Shown piece by piece: positions 49,336 to 60,072 of a DNA stretch of 64,000 bases (position 1 is the stretch's first letter; each line of letters begins with the position of its first letter). This stretch comes from Panax quinquefolius (Eukaryota; Streptophyta; Magnoliopsida; Apiales; Araliaceae). Made by a program: the position numbers and the translations under genes. The notes beneath the pieces were generated by a model. It did no database searches. It was given only the letters and a program-made list of their open reading frames with translations, and was not told where the DNA came from. The stretch covers positions 6,638,237-6,702,236 of the forward strand of contig CM035168.1 in assembly GCA_020205615.1 (NCBI GenBank), written 5' to 3'.

Positions 49336-50430
49336 CACATGCATGTGGATGTTCCAATGAGAATAATAATAAAAAGACGGAACCAGTCCTGTAAAACACA
49401 CGAATGTGATGTTCCAATGAGAATAATAGAAGAATGTCACCATAGTATAGGGTAAACCACGTATCAAAGTTATTCCAATGTAATAATAAGCAATGGAATA
49501 ACAACAGTTCTCTTCATGAATAAGAAAGAATAACACCCTTTACGAGTACAAAGAAATAATATTTTCTACATTAGAAGAACCTGAATATTGGCAAAGTGAA
49601 GTAGCGAATACTTTTCTTCTTTCTCTCTATAGTTTCTCTCTCTGAGTTTCAAAGTGAATTCGTAAGAAAATAATGAAGGAATGAGCTTCTATTTATAGGA
49701 AAATAGAATGCATTGTAATTAATCCATGAACTAGGTCCAGATTGATTTACTTTAATCGGCGATTCGATATTTAAAGCAAAATCTTTTAAATAAAATATAA
49801 TATATTCTATTTATATAAAAACATTTTACCATGCAAACATTATGCAACACTATGCAAAACACTATGCAAAACACTATGCAAAACTATGCATAATAAAATA
49901 TAATATATTTTATTTATAGAATAACTTTAATAAAGTATTCTGTTTTATATAAAAAGATGTTTATGTTTTATTACGTTAATAATACGACTAAAACAAAACG
50001 TCATTATCGCTATAATAATTCATATTATTAATCGACAATAATGGAATCAAACTGAGTGACTTCTCACATAAGCATCAATAATCAATACCGTGTATACTAT
50101 GCAACCACATCGTATTCTTGTATTTTACTACCGAGTAGTTCAACAAGATTAACGGTAAAACTTCCGCCGTTATTTCAATAAAATATTTTTGTCGTTTTCT
50201 CAATCGACAATAATTACATTGTGGGGTCCACCAATGATTGAGTAGTTATGCGGATATTCCTGCTAAACCGAATATTCCCGACCAATCGAATAATAATAAC
50301 CACTTGCATACTTTGCAAAATTTATAAATATTACCCACAACTATAACATTATATCAAATTTATTCCATAATATTCAAAAATAATATTTATAGAAAATTCA
50401 TCTTTATTTATAAAAATTTGGGGTCTTCTG
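49336..50430 (-). mobile_element. Element B 5' LTR, second part
   Basis: Resumes array 1 (49350-49505), then shows the minus-strand TATA region (GCTTCTATTTATAGG at 49686-49700), the ACACTATGCAAAACACTATG repeats (about 49840-49880), and ends GGGGTCTTCTG in front of integrase sequence of A. The terminal ACA has decayed to CTG. Confidence 0.8.
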
Positions 50431-51923
50431 GCAAATATATCTGATAGTAGAACCAACTTTAATTGATAAAGTTAAAATTGCTCAAATTACGGACTAGAGT
50501 GATGCGTATGAGGAAGAAAGTGCAAAGAAGGTCTTTATGCGGAAGCGATAATCGATGACGAAGGAACACTTGAGTCAACTCCGGACTTTGTGTTCCTAAC
50601 GACCACGATTTAAAGTATAAAATCATGATGGAGGCGCACAACACACGCCGTTTGCAATCCATCACAGGAGTACCAAAATGTATCATGATCTTGACATATA
50701 TTTTGGTGGAAGCGATATGAAGAGGAGATAAGACTTGCTTATCTCAAGGTGTTTAACTTGTCAACGAGTTAAGGCAGAGCATCAAGTACCAAATGGTCCA
50801 TTGCAACCATATGAAATTCCAGAATGTAAGTGGGAGCACATCACCATGGATTTCGTTACTGGTCTTCCCAAGGTTTCTCAAGGCATAGATGCAATTTGGG
50901 TCATTGTTGATAGATTGACCAAGTCTGCTCATTTCTTACCAATACGAGAAACTTATATACTTGAACGTCTTGCTCGTATGTACATAAACGAGATTGTAAG
51001 ACAGCATGGTATGCCAGTATCCATAGTTTCTGATCGAGACCCAAGATTCACTTCACGATTTTGGGTTAGTTTGCAAAAATCTATGGGCACGGATTTACGA
51101 TTTAGTTCGACATATCATCCTTGAGGCAGACGATACAATCGAGAGGACTATTCAAACTCTTGAAGATTTATTAAGACTCGTGTCCTTGACTTCAAGGGAA
51201 GTTGGGACAAGTTCTTACCATTGGTGGAGTTTTCTACAACAACAGCTTTATCAAGCAAGTATTGGCATGGCTCCATTCGAGGCGTTGTATGGAAGAAAGT
51301 GTCGTTTTCAAAGATCTTTGGGATGAGGTGGATAAAGCAACGTTGTTGGGATGGGAGTTGGTATGTATGACTACGGAAAATATTGAACGATCGACAACAT
51401 ATAAAAACCTCACAAGACCGGCCGAAAAGAGTTATCTTGATCTTCATCGAAAGAACGTGGAATTGATATATGGAGATCATGTGTTTGTTACGTGTTGCTC
51501 CATGGAAAGGAGTTACTGAGATTTGAAAAGAGAGGAAAGCAATCCTCGATTCATTGGCCCATTTTTAATCCTAGATCGAGTAGGGACTGTAGCCTATAGA
51601 CTTGCTTTATCGCCAAGTATGTCTCGTGTTCATAACGTTTTTTATATATCCATGTTACATAAATATGTGAAAAGACCCAAACCACATTATTGAGCTAGAA
51701 CCGGACGAAATAGCGGAAGATTTAACGTATGAAGAGGTTCCTATTCAAATCTTGGATAAGAAGGAACATATTCTATGTTCCAAGGTTATACCTCAAGTCA
51801 AAGTGTTATGGAGGAACCACGATGTTGAGGAAATGACACGGAGTTAGAATCAAAATGAAATCAAGGTATCCTTACCTCTTCGATATACAGTGCATGCACC
51901 CTAATTTTGAGGTAAAATTTCAT
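50431..51923 (+). pseudogene. Element A integrase and chromodomain-like C-terminus, broken
   Basis: Continues the polyprotein of A past element B. A linker LIVEPTLIDKVKIAQIT is followed by remains of the HHCC zinc-binding domain ([16 protein letters not shown], 50751-50798). Catalytic core: first Asp in MDFVTGLPK (codon 50849-50851), second Asp in SDRDPRF (51032-51034). The expected Glu (GAG 51141-51143) is present but one base out of frame and after a stop, at the D-35-E spacing. The C-terminal module HVIELEPDEIAEDLTYEEVP, typical of chromoviruses of the Tekay/Del kind, is near 51685-51745, followed by VKVLWRNHDVEEMT. The longest clean frame is 50735-51124. Integrase would join cDNA to the genome; this copy is dead. 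Confidence 0.85.
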
Positions 51924-51934
51924 AAGAAGGGAGA
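51924..51934 (+). other. Polypurine tract of element A
   Basis: AAGAAGGGAGA, one base before the 3' LTR. Primes plus-strand DNA synthesis in LTR retrotransposons. It fixes the LTR orientation for the whole family in this window. Confidence 0.85.
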
Positions 51935-52934
51935 TTGTAAGACCCCAACTTTTATGAATAAAAATGAATTTTCTATAATTATCATTTTTGAATATTATGG
52001 AATGAATTTGATATAATGTTATAGTTGTGGGTAATATATTTAAATTTTGCAAAGTACACAAGTTGTTATATAATATTCGATTGGTGGGGAATATTCGTTT
52101 TAACGAGGAATATTAAATGCGACAACACAATCATTAGTGGACCCTGAATGGAATTATTATCGGATTGAAAAAATGACAAAAATATTTTTATAAAAATAAC
52201 AATGTTGCGATTTTACCGTTAACTGTTGAAACACCCGGTGTTAAAAGTATAGGAATACGTGTGGTTGCATAGTAGCGTACGGTATTGATTATTGATGCTT
52301 ACGTGAGAAGTCACTTAGTTTTGTTCAATTATTGCTTCAGTAATTGTTGCATAGTATCTCACGTTAATTGATTCAATTATTGTCGATATTTTATTGAGAC
52401 GACGAAGTTATTAATATTATTATTTGCATTATTAACGAAGCTTTATAAGTTACGCCAGGAGAGGTTTGGTCACCTAATTGCGGCGCTTGATAGGAGAAAA
52501 TCCTTATTGAAAGCCCTCTTTCACGAAATCGACACAGTCGATTAATAGTGTGAATAATAATAATGATGATGAAGTTTTATTTTATTTATATTATTAACGT
52601 AATAAAAAGAAAAACTTTTTATATAAAATGTAATACTTTTATAAAGTTATTCGCTTTTATTACGCTTAATAGTAAAATCTTTTATATAAAATAGAATACT
52701 TTTATAAAGTTATCTATTTTATTAGACAATAATTAGAATATATTATATTTTATTATGCATAGTGTTTATATAGTGCTGCATAGTGTTTGCATAGTAAAAT
52801 CTTTTTTAAAGTTATTCGTTTTATTAGATTATAAATAGAATATATTATATTTTATTGTAAACCAATCTAGACCGTCCGTTTAAACTAAATCAATCTGGAC
52901 CGTTCATGGATTGGTTACTATTCATTCCATTCTT

Positions 52935-52944
52935 CTATAAATAG
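52935..52944 (+). promoter_or_regulatory. TATA box of the gypsy LTR
   Basis: CTATAAATAG followed by AAGCTCATTCCTTC. The same block is kept in all LTR copies of the family (e.g. 2698 plus; 6570-6580, 16220-16235 and 49690 minus), so it is probably the LTR promoter. Everything after it up to the polyadenylation point would be in the RNA, including both stem-loop arrays. Confidence 0.65.
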
Positions 52945-53165
52945 AAGCTCATTCCTTCATTATTTCTTACGAATTCACTGAAACTCTAGAGAGAGAAACT
53001 GTAGAGAGAACTCTTCTTCTATAATCTTGAGCGTATTTCTTTAGGGTTTAAGAAATCTTTGAGAGTAGTGCAGGTTTCTTCAAGTATATCCCCGCCCTAC
53101 CATCGAAGTACTCTTCTTTATAAGGTCAGGGGTATTATTTCTTTTGTATTCATGAAGAGAACTTC

Positions 53166-53600
53166 TGTTATTCCATTCTCTATTATTACATTGGAATAAC
53201 TTTGTATCACGCTGATCTACCCTATACTTGGTGAAATTCTTCCATTATTCCATTATTTATTATTCTCACTGGAATAACTTTGTCTATCTGGCAATGCATA
53301 CATGGTGAAATTCTATTGTTATTCCATTCTTTATTATTACATTGGAATATCACATGCATGCGTTTTCACGCGGACACAATTCCGCCTTTTTATTATTACA
53401 TTGGAATATCACATGCATGCGTATGCGTTTACGGACACAGGTTCCGCTCTTTATTATTATGTTGGAATATCATGTATGCATGCGTTTCTTTGGGACTGGT
53501 TTAGTTTATTTATTATTGTGTTTGAATAACATGTCTATGCGAAGTACCGCATGCATGGTGATTTCTTTTGTTATTCCATTCTTTATTATACTCAGTTGGT
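53166..53600 (+). repeat. Stem-loop minisatellite, array 1 (A 3' LTR)
   Basis: Six to seven units of about 55-75 bp with the core TTATTCCA-(T-rich loop)-TGGAATAA/T, spaced by CATGCATGCG-type sequence. Unit number and spacers differ from the arrays at 2881, 5885, 15608, 17232 and 39966. Confidence 0.75.
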
Positions 53601-53839
53601 TAAAGTTTTGACTTCTATACTCCATGAAATTAGTGGAATATCCTTGATATTTGTGCTTTATCCAGTATCTTTTCATGGAAATATTCTTCTGAGCATTCTT
53701 TAATTTTACTTTACAAAGAAGTATCATGTTGACAATTTGGACGTTATTAGTTCCTGAATAAATTAATTCTTGAACTTGTTTCATTGAATTCTTATATCAT
53801 TGTCATCATCCTTATATTTATATTTTGTTGAAAGTCATC

Positions 53840-54085
53840 TGTGGCATGTAGTGCATAAATGGACTTGGTATGATTATGACTAAGGATTATTCGGTGTGAT
53901 CATGACCGTAATATTATAAATGATGTGGTAAAAGTCCTCATTGGCCCGTAGTGCATTGATGGACAGTTGTTGGCATGATCATAACCATTGATGAATACAC
54001 GAATATCCTTGGCCCGTAGTGCATGGATAATTTGTGGTTGTGATACTAATGAATACCCTTGGTCGTAGTGCAGGGATGGTGTGGT
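53840..54085 (+). repeat. Stem-loop minisatellite, array 2 (A 3' LTR)
   Basis: Four units around GGCCCGTAGTGCAT, e.g. ATCCTTGGCCCGTAGTGCAT followed by GGAT, where ATCC and GGAT pair. The array also holds near-repeats of GGTATGATTATGACC / GGCATGATCATAACC. Confidence 0.6.
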
Positions 54086-54600
54086 TTATTTATTGAGCTG
54101 AGTCTCAGCGATAAAAGTGATGAAAAACCTTTTCAATCATAAAAGATAGTAGATTTTATTCTCTACTTGACTCTTTTAATGGATTGCATGTTCATTGCTA
54201 GATTAAACTTGATGTCTATCATTGTATTTTATTAGTTTAACAATCGTTGAGGACTAATGATAATTTATTACGCATTATCTTAGTCATAATATTTCTTCTT
54301 GGGCTAGTTGAGCTCACCCTTTCTTTCACCGTTCTCTTCGTGAAATGAGAACGTGGCGGGACTAGTCGGGGAACGGAGTGACGGTCCAGATGATAGTATT
54401 AGCAGTCCTCACTATTCTGTTAAATAATGTGACAATAAATGTAATGAGGACTTATTCTGAGAGTGGATATTGTCTAGAAGATAATATTTGTATTAAAACT
54501 CACAACACTCTTGTTGTATATTAAAGATTGTATTTGTATTCTGTACCATGTATTTAGCGACTCAGAATAGGTGATGTATACCTATTTTGGGGGCGTCACA

Positions 54601-55440
54601 ACTGTCGTGCAAAATACGACAACACATATACTTTGAGTTTTAATACAAATATTGTTACGTATATAATACGATAATATTCATGTTCAAATTATTATAATGC
54701 TATATAAAGTACAACATCAATTATTTCAAGTCCCCAAAGGAACACGAGAAGATTTTTGTCTTCCTCATTCTAATGGAGTACATTTTTGACGCTTCCAAAT
54801 TCGAGTTCGCCTTACCCATTTCATAATTTGATTAGGATTGTGACTAATTCGTAACACCACTTTATACCCATGTTCTCTCTACTAGTCTCAACTACACTCT
54901 TATTACCTTAGTATGTGACTTGATTCTGCTTTTTGTAAAATTGATCAACTTAAACAATGCTTGCATTCCTTATCTACACTTGGAGTAACATTACACTTAA
55001 TAGAAATACTCACAATATTATACTAACAATATTGTAGTAAAAGAATTTTATATTTTAGTGTAGTGATAGTGTGTGTTTAGTTGCTCAACCGGGCAACCTA
55101 TTTATACTAAAAATTTTGTAAACAACTAGCACACCCACTTTGACAAAATAACCAAATGAGGTATATAATAATGGTAGTGAAATTTATGGTCCCACAAAGA
55201 AAATTAAACCAACTTGTACACGTTTTAAAAATAATTGAGTTGTGGTGCAGACTACTTTAGAAAAAGTAGAGTGTCGGCAAGTCCTGTCAAACTTACTTTT
55301 GTAAAAAGATAATAATTGAAAAAACATATGTATATCATACTTATCTAATTCATCATTGATTAATGTTAAATATCATTATATTTAATAATGTTCATGTTTT
55401 ACAACTTAGAACAACATCCTCTATTGTCGAAAACATTACA
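54601..55440 (-). mobile_element. LTR F, second part, right end undefined
   Basis: Begins with the TSD ACTGT and continues CGTGCAAAATACGACAACAC, resuming the LTR broken at 18949. Further right it is diverged from the other LTRs, but a minus-strand TATA-like TAGTATAAATAGG (55100-55112) sits where one would expect it. I could not find its terminus; the end given is approximate. Confidence 0.5.
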
Positions 55441-56033
55441 TGTTGCATACGTGCATGCCCGACGTCCTCCAATTGCCTCTGAATGCACATCAGTATCGAA
55501 AACATAAAATCTCAAAACATAAAGAATGAAAATTTTACGTCTACTCGTTATCTTTTCGAATCATCCTGAATCACCTCAATCGGAGTTCGTATGAAAAAGT
55601 TATACCCATAACACTTGACCAGCGTTTAGGCGCCCAACTTTTGCCTTGGGTAAGCGCCTAAGCACCTAAGAACAAAGTTTAAGTGCCGATCCTAGCGCCT
55701 AGGCACTCGACCCTTGTCACTTAACTCCAATTTTTTAGATTTTGCAAATTTTGACGCATATACTTCAAATCTTCATAACTTTTTCATTTTAAGTCAGAAT
55801 TAGTCCGTTGTTGAGGCTATGAAAAAGCTTGAAACATGCTATACAAAACCCTCATGATTTCATAATGTTTTAAATTCATTAATTAGTCCTAAATTTGGGT
55901 CAAAAGTCCCCCAATACTAAGTTTTTCATCGTTTAACATGTTTTACGAAAACTATCATAACGACATTAATTTAAATCATTTTTAGTCCGTTCAATTTGGA
56001 ATATTTCCATCACTTCTTATTCTATAGATCTTC
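55441..56033. other. Unclassified repeat-like sequence with GCGCC motifs
   Basis: Contains AGGCGCCC, AAGCGCCTAAGCACC and TAGCGCCTAGGCAC between 55627 and 55708 in otherwise AT-rich DNA, and CAATCGGAGTTCGTATGAAA, a phrase like those inside plant gypsy LTRs. No coding potential. Confidence 0.35.
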
Positions 56034-56999
56034 TGTGACGCCCCCAAATCCGGGTACTTTTTACCTTAGATCTGGTACATCATTTATATAACTATTGCGG
56101 AAGATATAAACATAAATTGTTTATACATTAAACTTTTACACATCATTCCCAAGGTCTACAACCTTAACTAAATACATACCTTCAATATCTAAAAAGGTTT
56201 ACAATGCTATTTTCATCAGAAAATTTAATAGATCTAACTGCACCATAATTTAATCTTGCACTTTGCCTTTGCCTTTGCCTCTGTCCTTATTCAAGCTTTC
56301 ATCTTAATCTGAAAAAAATTTCATGATATAGCAAGGGTGAGCAACAAATTTGCCCAGCAAGTTTTAAATACAATGGAGATATATCATGATTGAAAGGAAT
56401 GAATAAGCTTTCCAGTTTTCAACAATATAATAATTATGAAATAACATGAATCAAGTTTCAATAATTGCATGACTGAATCAATAATGTTTGAAGGTCAACA
56501 ATGACCATGAACAATTTAACTGAACCTTATGGTAATGAATGTGATCAGCCTTTCATACCTGATGAACATATGCAACATGCACTAAGTGTGAATCAATAAT
56601 CAATATAGACGTGAATAATCAACAACAATTATTCACTAACATGCTTTGAACATACAACTCAAGTTTGAGTTAGGGAAACTTGCCTGTACCACTGATTACC
56701 GCTAAGCAATCTAATTTAATCTCTCATGAAAGACCTATCAATTATAAGATTGATCTTTCCATTAGCATAAAACATTTTATCTCATAATACAACTACTTTA
56801 TCCGTAGGATTATCTAACACTTAATCATAAAAATCAAATATTAGATAACACCTTCACATCATTACTATTATCGTCCTTTGATAATTCTTCAATCACTGTA
56901 TCATATACATTATGATTTAACACTCGCTTTTTTATTTCATAAGTTATTCTTTAACATCTAATAAGTCAAATACTAATTCAGCAACCTGAATTCTAAATC

Positions 57000-57180
57000 T
57001 AGCAACCAAATTTCTAATCCAGCGATTTGGATTCCAAATCCAAAGAATCGGATTCCAAATCCAATGACACGGATTCAATGATTTCCAATCCAAAGAAGCA
57101 CGGATTCATAAATCCTTCAATCCACAAAGAAGCTCGGATTCTTAATTCCTTCAATCCAAAGTAAGTTTGGATTCTAAATC
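57000..57180. repeat. Short degenerate repeats ATCCAAAGAAxCxGATT
   Basis: Five or six units of 25-40 bp (AATCCAAAGAATCGGATTCC, CAATCCAAAGAAGCACGGATT, CAATCCACAAAGAAGCTCGG and so on) within the C-family LTR. Several contain GGATT/AATCC inverted pairs. Confidence 0.55.
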
Positions 57181-58394
57181 ATTAAATATATATTAAATAA
57201 TCATTAAATTCATTCACTAATATTATTAATCATTAAATAATATTTTAAATTAATGATTTAATAACACTTTAATCTAAATGTTATCAATCACTTAATAATC
57301 TCATAATCTAATATTATTAATATTTTAACAATATTTTAATCATTTCTTAAACTTATAAATAATTTATTTTAATTGTTTACACTTTACCAATTAATGCATT
57401 TAATCATTCTAAAATGTCATACTCATAAGATTTCATCACCAATGATCAAATCCCTCACCAAAAATTTGCATATACCTTATATATGATTTCCAAGCCATAA
57501 AATCCTATATTCCAAATTTTCAACTTCACATAACATATTTAATTCATATGTTCGTAACTAAACCATTTTCATAAAAAATAACAAATCAGTCCCAAAAATT
57601 TTTCTTTTCTAGGATTTAACATAATATAATCCCATATTGAACATATATTTTTCTCAAAATTTTTAAAATTTATTACTATTTTTCATATGGCCAAAACTGC
57701 CAAATCTTGAGACATTTATCATAAACTATACCTTTGTCCCAAAATTCTGAAATTTACAGGGTGTACTCTTGTTATATACATGTACTCCCAATAAAAATTT
57801 TACCAATTTTGGAGTTAGCCATAAGGAGTTATAAGAGTTTACTTTTAAAATAGTCTTTTCCCAAAAAATTCGTAACTCCTAATCTATACATCCAAAAATA
57901 GCCATTTTTGGACACAATCTAGAAAACTCATCAAATTATCATCTCAAAGTTTTCCAGAATTTTTGAGGGTCGAAAATATGATGAAAATGCCCCCGCCATA
58001 AACTGCCCCAAAACAGTTTGTATTTTTGTTAGAAAAATGGGATTGCTTTGGCTTAATCAGTCACTACACCATGAAAACTCAACATTTTTGAGTGCTACCA
58101 CTTGGGTTAACTAGTAAACACATATATCTAGCACCCTTCTTTGGCGGATCGTAAAAAAGAGTTATAGATTTAAAATAGTGGATTTTCAAAGTATATAGAA
58201 ATTTGGGTTTCTAAACTAGAAAAATTTGTTTTTCTTTTCTTTTGGTTTCTAACCAAATCAACACCCAAAATGGGTAAATCCATACTTGAATCCATTGAAA
58301 ACACGTAGATCATAGGGGTTTGAACTTCCAAATCAAAACCCCCTTTCATCAAATTACAAAAAGAAAGAGAATAAAGCTTAGGAAGAAAAAAAAT

Positions 58395-58600
58395 TAATGT
58401 TATACCTTTGCTTCTTCTTCTTCTTCTTCCTCCATCTTCCACGGAGAATTTCTCCATCTTTTTCCCTTAAGGCTGCCGATCTCCTTCTCTCTCTCTCCCT
58501 CATGGTTTCTTCTTTTCTTTTTCCCGTTCTCTTCTTTTTCTCTCTTTCTCTCTCTTTCTCTTTCCTTCTTTTCCTTCTTATCTCTTCTTATCCTCTTTTT
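58395..58600. repeat. Polypyrimidine tract (CTT/CTC-rich)
   Basis: CTTCTTCTTC, CTCTCTCTC and TTTCTCTTTC runs. On the minus strand this is the purine-rich leader of the C-family LTR (compare 20865-20912). Reading frames through it are low-complexity and not genes. Confidence 0.75.
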
Positions 58601-59059
58601 TTCTTATTACTTAGCCAAGTGGCCTAATCGTCTTCCAAATCTTTATTTTATTTTAATTGTTAATTTACTTAACAAATGACTAGATAGCCCCTCCTTATGT
58701 GAGTCAAAATTTGGGCAACTTATTAATTAAATTCTATTGGGCTTGGACTTTTATTATTTTGCTTACTTAACAAAATAAATTTGGGCTTCCACCCAAAATT
58801 TGATTGGGCTATTATAAATCTTGTCATTTACATATTATATTGGACTAGATTAAATAATTTAATCACCCTTAAATCATTTAGTCACAAATCCATTACTTAA
58901 ATAAATAAGGAACAATTATATTTTCTATTACATTTTTAAAAATTATTACAACAATAGTGCACTCATAAAATATTTACACAATTAATACATTTAAAGTTTT
59001 ATTTACAAAATTAGTGCATTCTTATCCCTTTAATTTAGTTGAGTGTTTTAATAAGTTGC

Positions 59060-59145
59060 AATTCAGCACTTTCTCTCTCCTCCCTTCTATTCTTCTCCAC
59101 CGAACTCGCTTTCATCGCCGACGAACTTGCAGGTGTTTGAAAAAG
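59060..59145 (+). other. GC-richer fragment, possibly captured gene sequence
   Basis: CTCTCTCCTCCC..., then CACCGAACTCGCTTTCATCG and GACGAACTTGCAGGTG. It stands out in composition and reads TELAFIADELA before a GCAG|GTGTTT that could be an exon end. Origin not recognised. Confidence 0.3.
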
Positions 59146-59412
59146 TTTGAATGAGATTCATGTACCTTATCTCTTTAGCTTTAATTTGCAGTATATACAA
59201 AGTTTGCTTGAATCTCAAAAGAAAGATAGTGGATAGGTAGAGTGGTGCTCCAGTTATGGGTTTAGAGAGAGATTATATGGTTGAAACTTGGATGGTTACA
59301 GAATGGACACATCTGACTATAAATTTAGCACTAAGATATGATAGGAGGTTTGTTTGTAAAGTACTGTCGGATCCCCTCACCCCCAATCCACATCCACACC
59401 TGTAATTTTTTT

Positions 59413-59885
59413 ATAGTACAGTTGGTAGCCAAACATGCATACCAAGGTAACCAATTCAGTGTTATTATGTTACTAATTTATTTTTAAAAAATCTATTATA
59501 GATTTTTTAATTTAATAGTGCAGTATTGTAGTCAACCCTTTATACAAATGTAACCAATTCAGTTTTATTGGGTTACCAATTAATTAAAAAAAATCTATTA
59601 TAGATTTTTTTTTTTTCATAATGGAGTTGGTAGCCAAACCTTAATACAAAGGTAATCAATTCAGTTTTATTGGGTTACCAATTACTTATAAAAAATCTAT
59701 TATAGACTTTTTTTTTTCATAGTGCAGTTGATAGCCAAACCTTAATACAAATGTAACCATTAAAAACTAAAACGGTTATTGGCTACCAACTGTACTGAAA
59801 ATTTTCTTGGTTACCCACAAAAACAAAAATGGTTACCTTTGTATAAATGTTTGGCTACCTATTGCACTAAAATTTATCTTTTTCT
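59413..59885. repeat. 101-bp tandem repeats followed by an inverted copy
   Basis: Units start at about 59413, 59514, 59617 and 59717 (spacing 100-103 bp) with TAGTGCAGTTGGTAGCCAAA, then CAAATGTAACCAATTCAG, then TTATTGGGTTACCAATTA and AATCTATTATAGATTTTT. The last unit is partial. The sequence then turns round: TTGGCTACCAACTGTACT (59779-59796) and GGTTACCTTTGTATAAATGT with TTGGCTACC (59831-59859) are reverse-strand copies. Confidence 0.8.
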
Positions 59886-59930
59886 CCTTTTAATTTTTGG
59901 ACTAAATCAGCCTTCATCATAATGACATAT

Positions 59931-60072
59931 GTGGCCGTAATGGATGAGGAGATCGGCGTCCAGGGCGACGATGGAGAGATCATCGACGCAGCAGGCGCCG
60001 TAGGTGACGTCACCGAGGATTTAAGCATCGGTCCATGGCGGCGAAGGAGTTGAGGATGTCGGAGATGACGAG
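59931..60072 (-). pseudogene. DPH1: DPH1 fragment (diphthamide synthase subunit 1), captured
   Basis: Minus strand. Codons 60072-60025 read VISDILNSFAAMDRC, and codons 60014-59931 read [12 protein letters not shown] followed by 16 codons ending DLLIHYGH. Both match the conserved core of DPH1 (2-(3-amino-3-carboxypropyl)histidine synthase subunit 1), the radical-SAM-like iron-sulphur enzyme that starts diphthamide formation on elongation factor 2; the CC pair includes a cluster ligand region. The two pieces are separated by 10 bases instead of 9, so a one-base insertion breaks the frame. Similarity stops right after HYGH. Only about 47 of more than 400 residues remain, so this is a transposon-borne scrap. 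A plus-strand frame across it (60035-60247, Glu/Lys-rich) is an antisense artefact. GC content is far above the neighbourhood. Confidence 0.85.

Larger units (their letters stand above)
35695..50430 (-). mobile_element. Element B: same-family gypsy element inserted in reverse inside A
   Basis: Begins TGTGACGCCCCCAAAATTAG. The far end is GGGGTCTTCTG, a decayed GGGGTCTTACA. GCAAG (35690-35694) and GCAAA (50431-50435) are the likely TSD with one change. The polyprotein of A resumes after it in the correct place, between RNase H and integrase (LIVEPTLIDKVK). B keeps a 679-bp 3' LTR remnant, RT-to-gag, a primer-binding site, and a 5' LTR that is itself split by a copia element. Confidence 0.82.
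18950..54600 (+). mobile_element. Element A: Ty3/gypsy (chromovirus, Tekay/Del-like) retrotransposon with nested insertions
   Basis: Both outer ends are LTR termini (TGTAAGACCCCAAC at 18950, GGGGGCGTCACA at 54600), flanked by ACTGT at 18945-18949 and 54601-54605. The span is 35,651 bp. Its own sequence survives as the 5' LTR part (18950-20195), gag-protease-RT-RNase H (about 32800-35694), integrase with C-terminus (50431-51923), a polypurine tract and the 3' LTR (51936-54600). Domain order RT-RNase H-integrase is gypsy. The C-terminal module with YVDDPNHVIELEP / EDLTYEEVP is of the chromovirus Tekay/Del kind, which also has very long LTRs. Not able to move: every reading frame is broken. Confidence 0.88.
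51936..54600 (+). mobile_element. Element A 3' LTR
   Basis: 2665 bp, TGTAAGACCCCAAC ... GGGGGCGTCACA. It contains a TATA box (CTATAAATAG, 52935-52944), then a leader, stem-loop array 1 (53166-53600) and array 2 (53840-54085). The first 1.25 kb can be compared with the truncated 5' LTR and is similar, but with many small indels. Confidence 0.9.

Noticed and set aside
58397..58627. Leu/Ser/Phe-rich ORF that looks membrane-like
   Set aside because: It is a translation of a CTT/CTC polypyrimidine tract.
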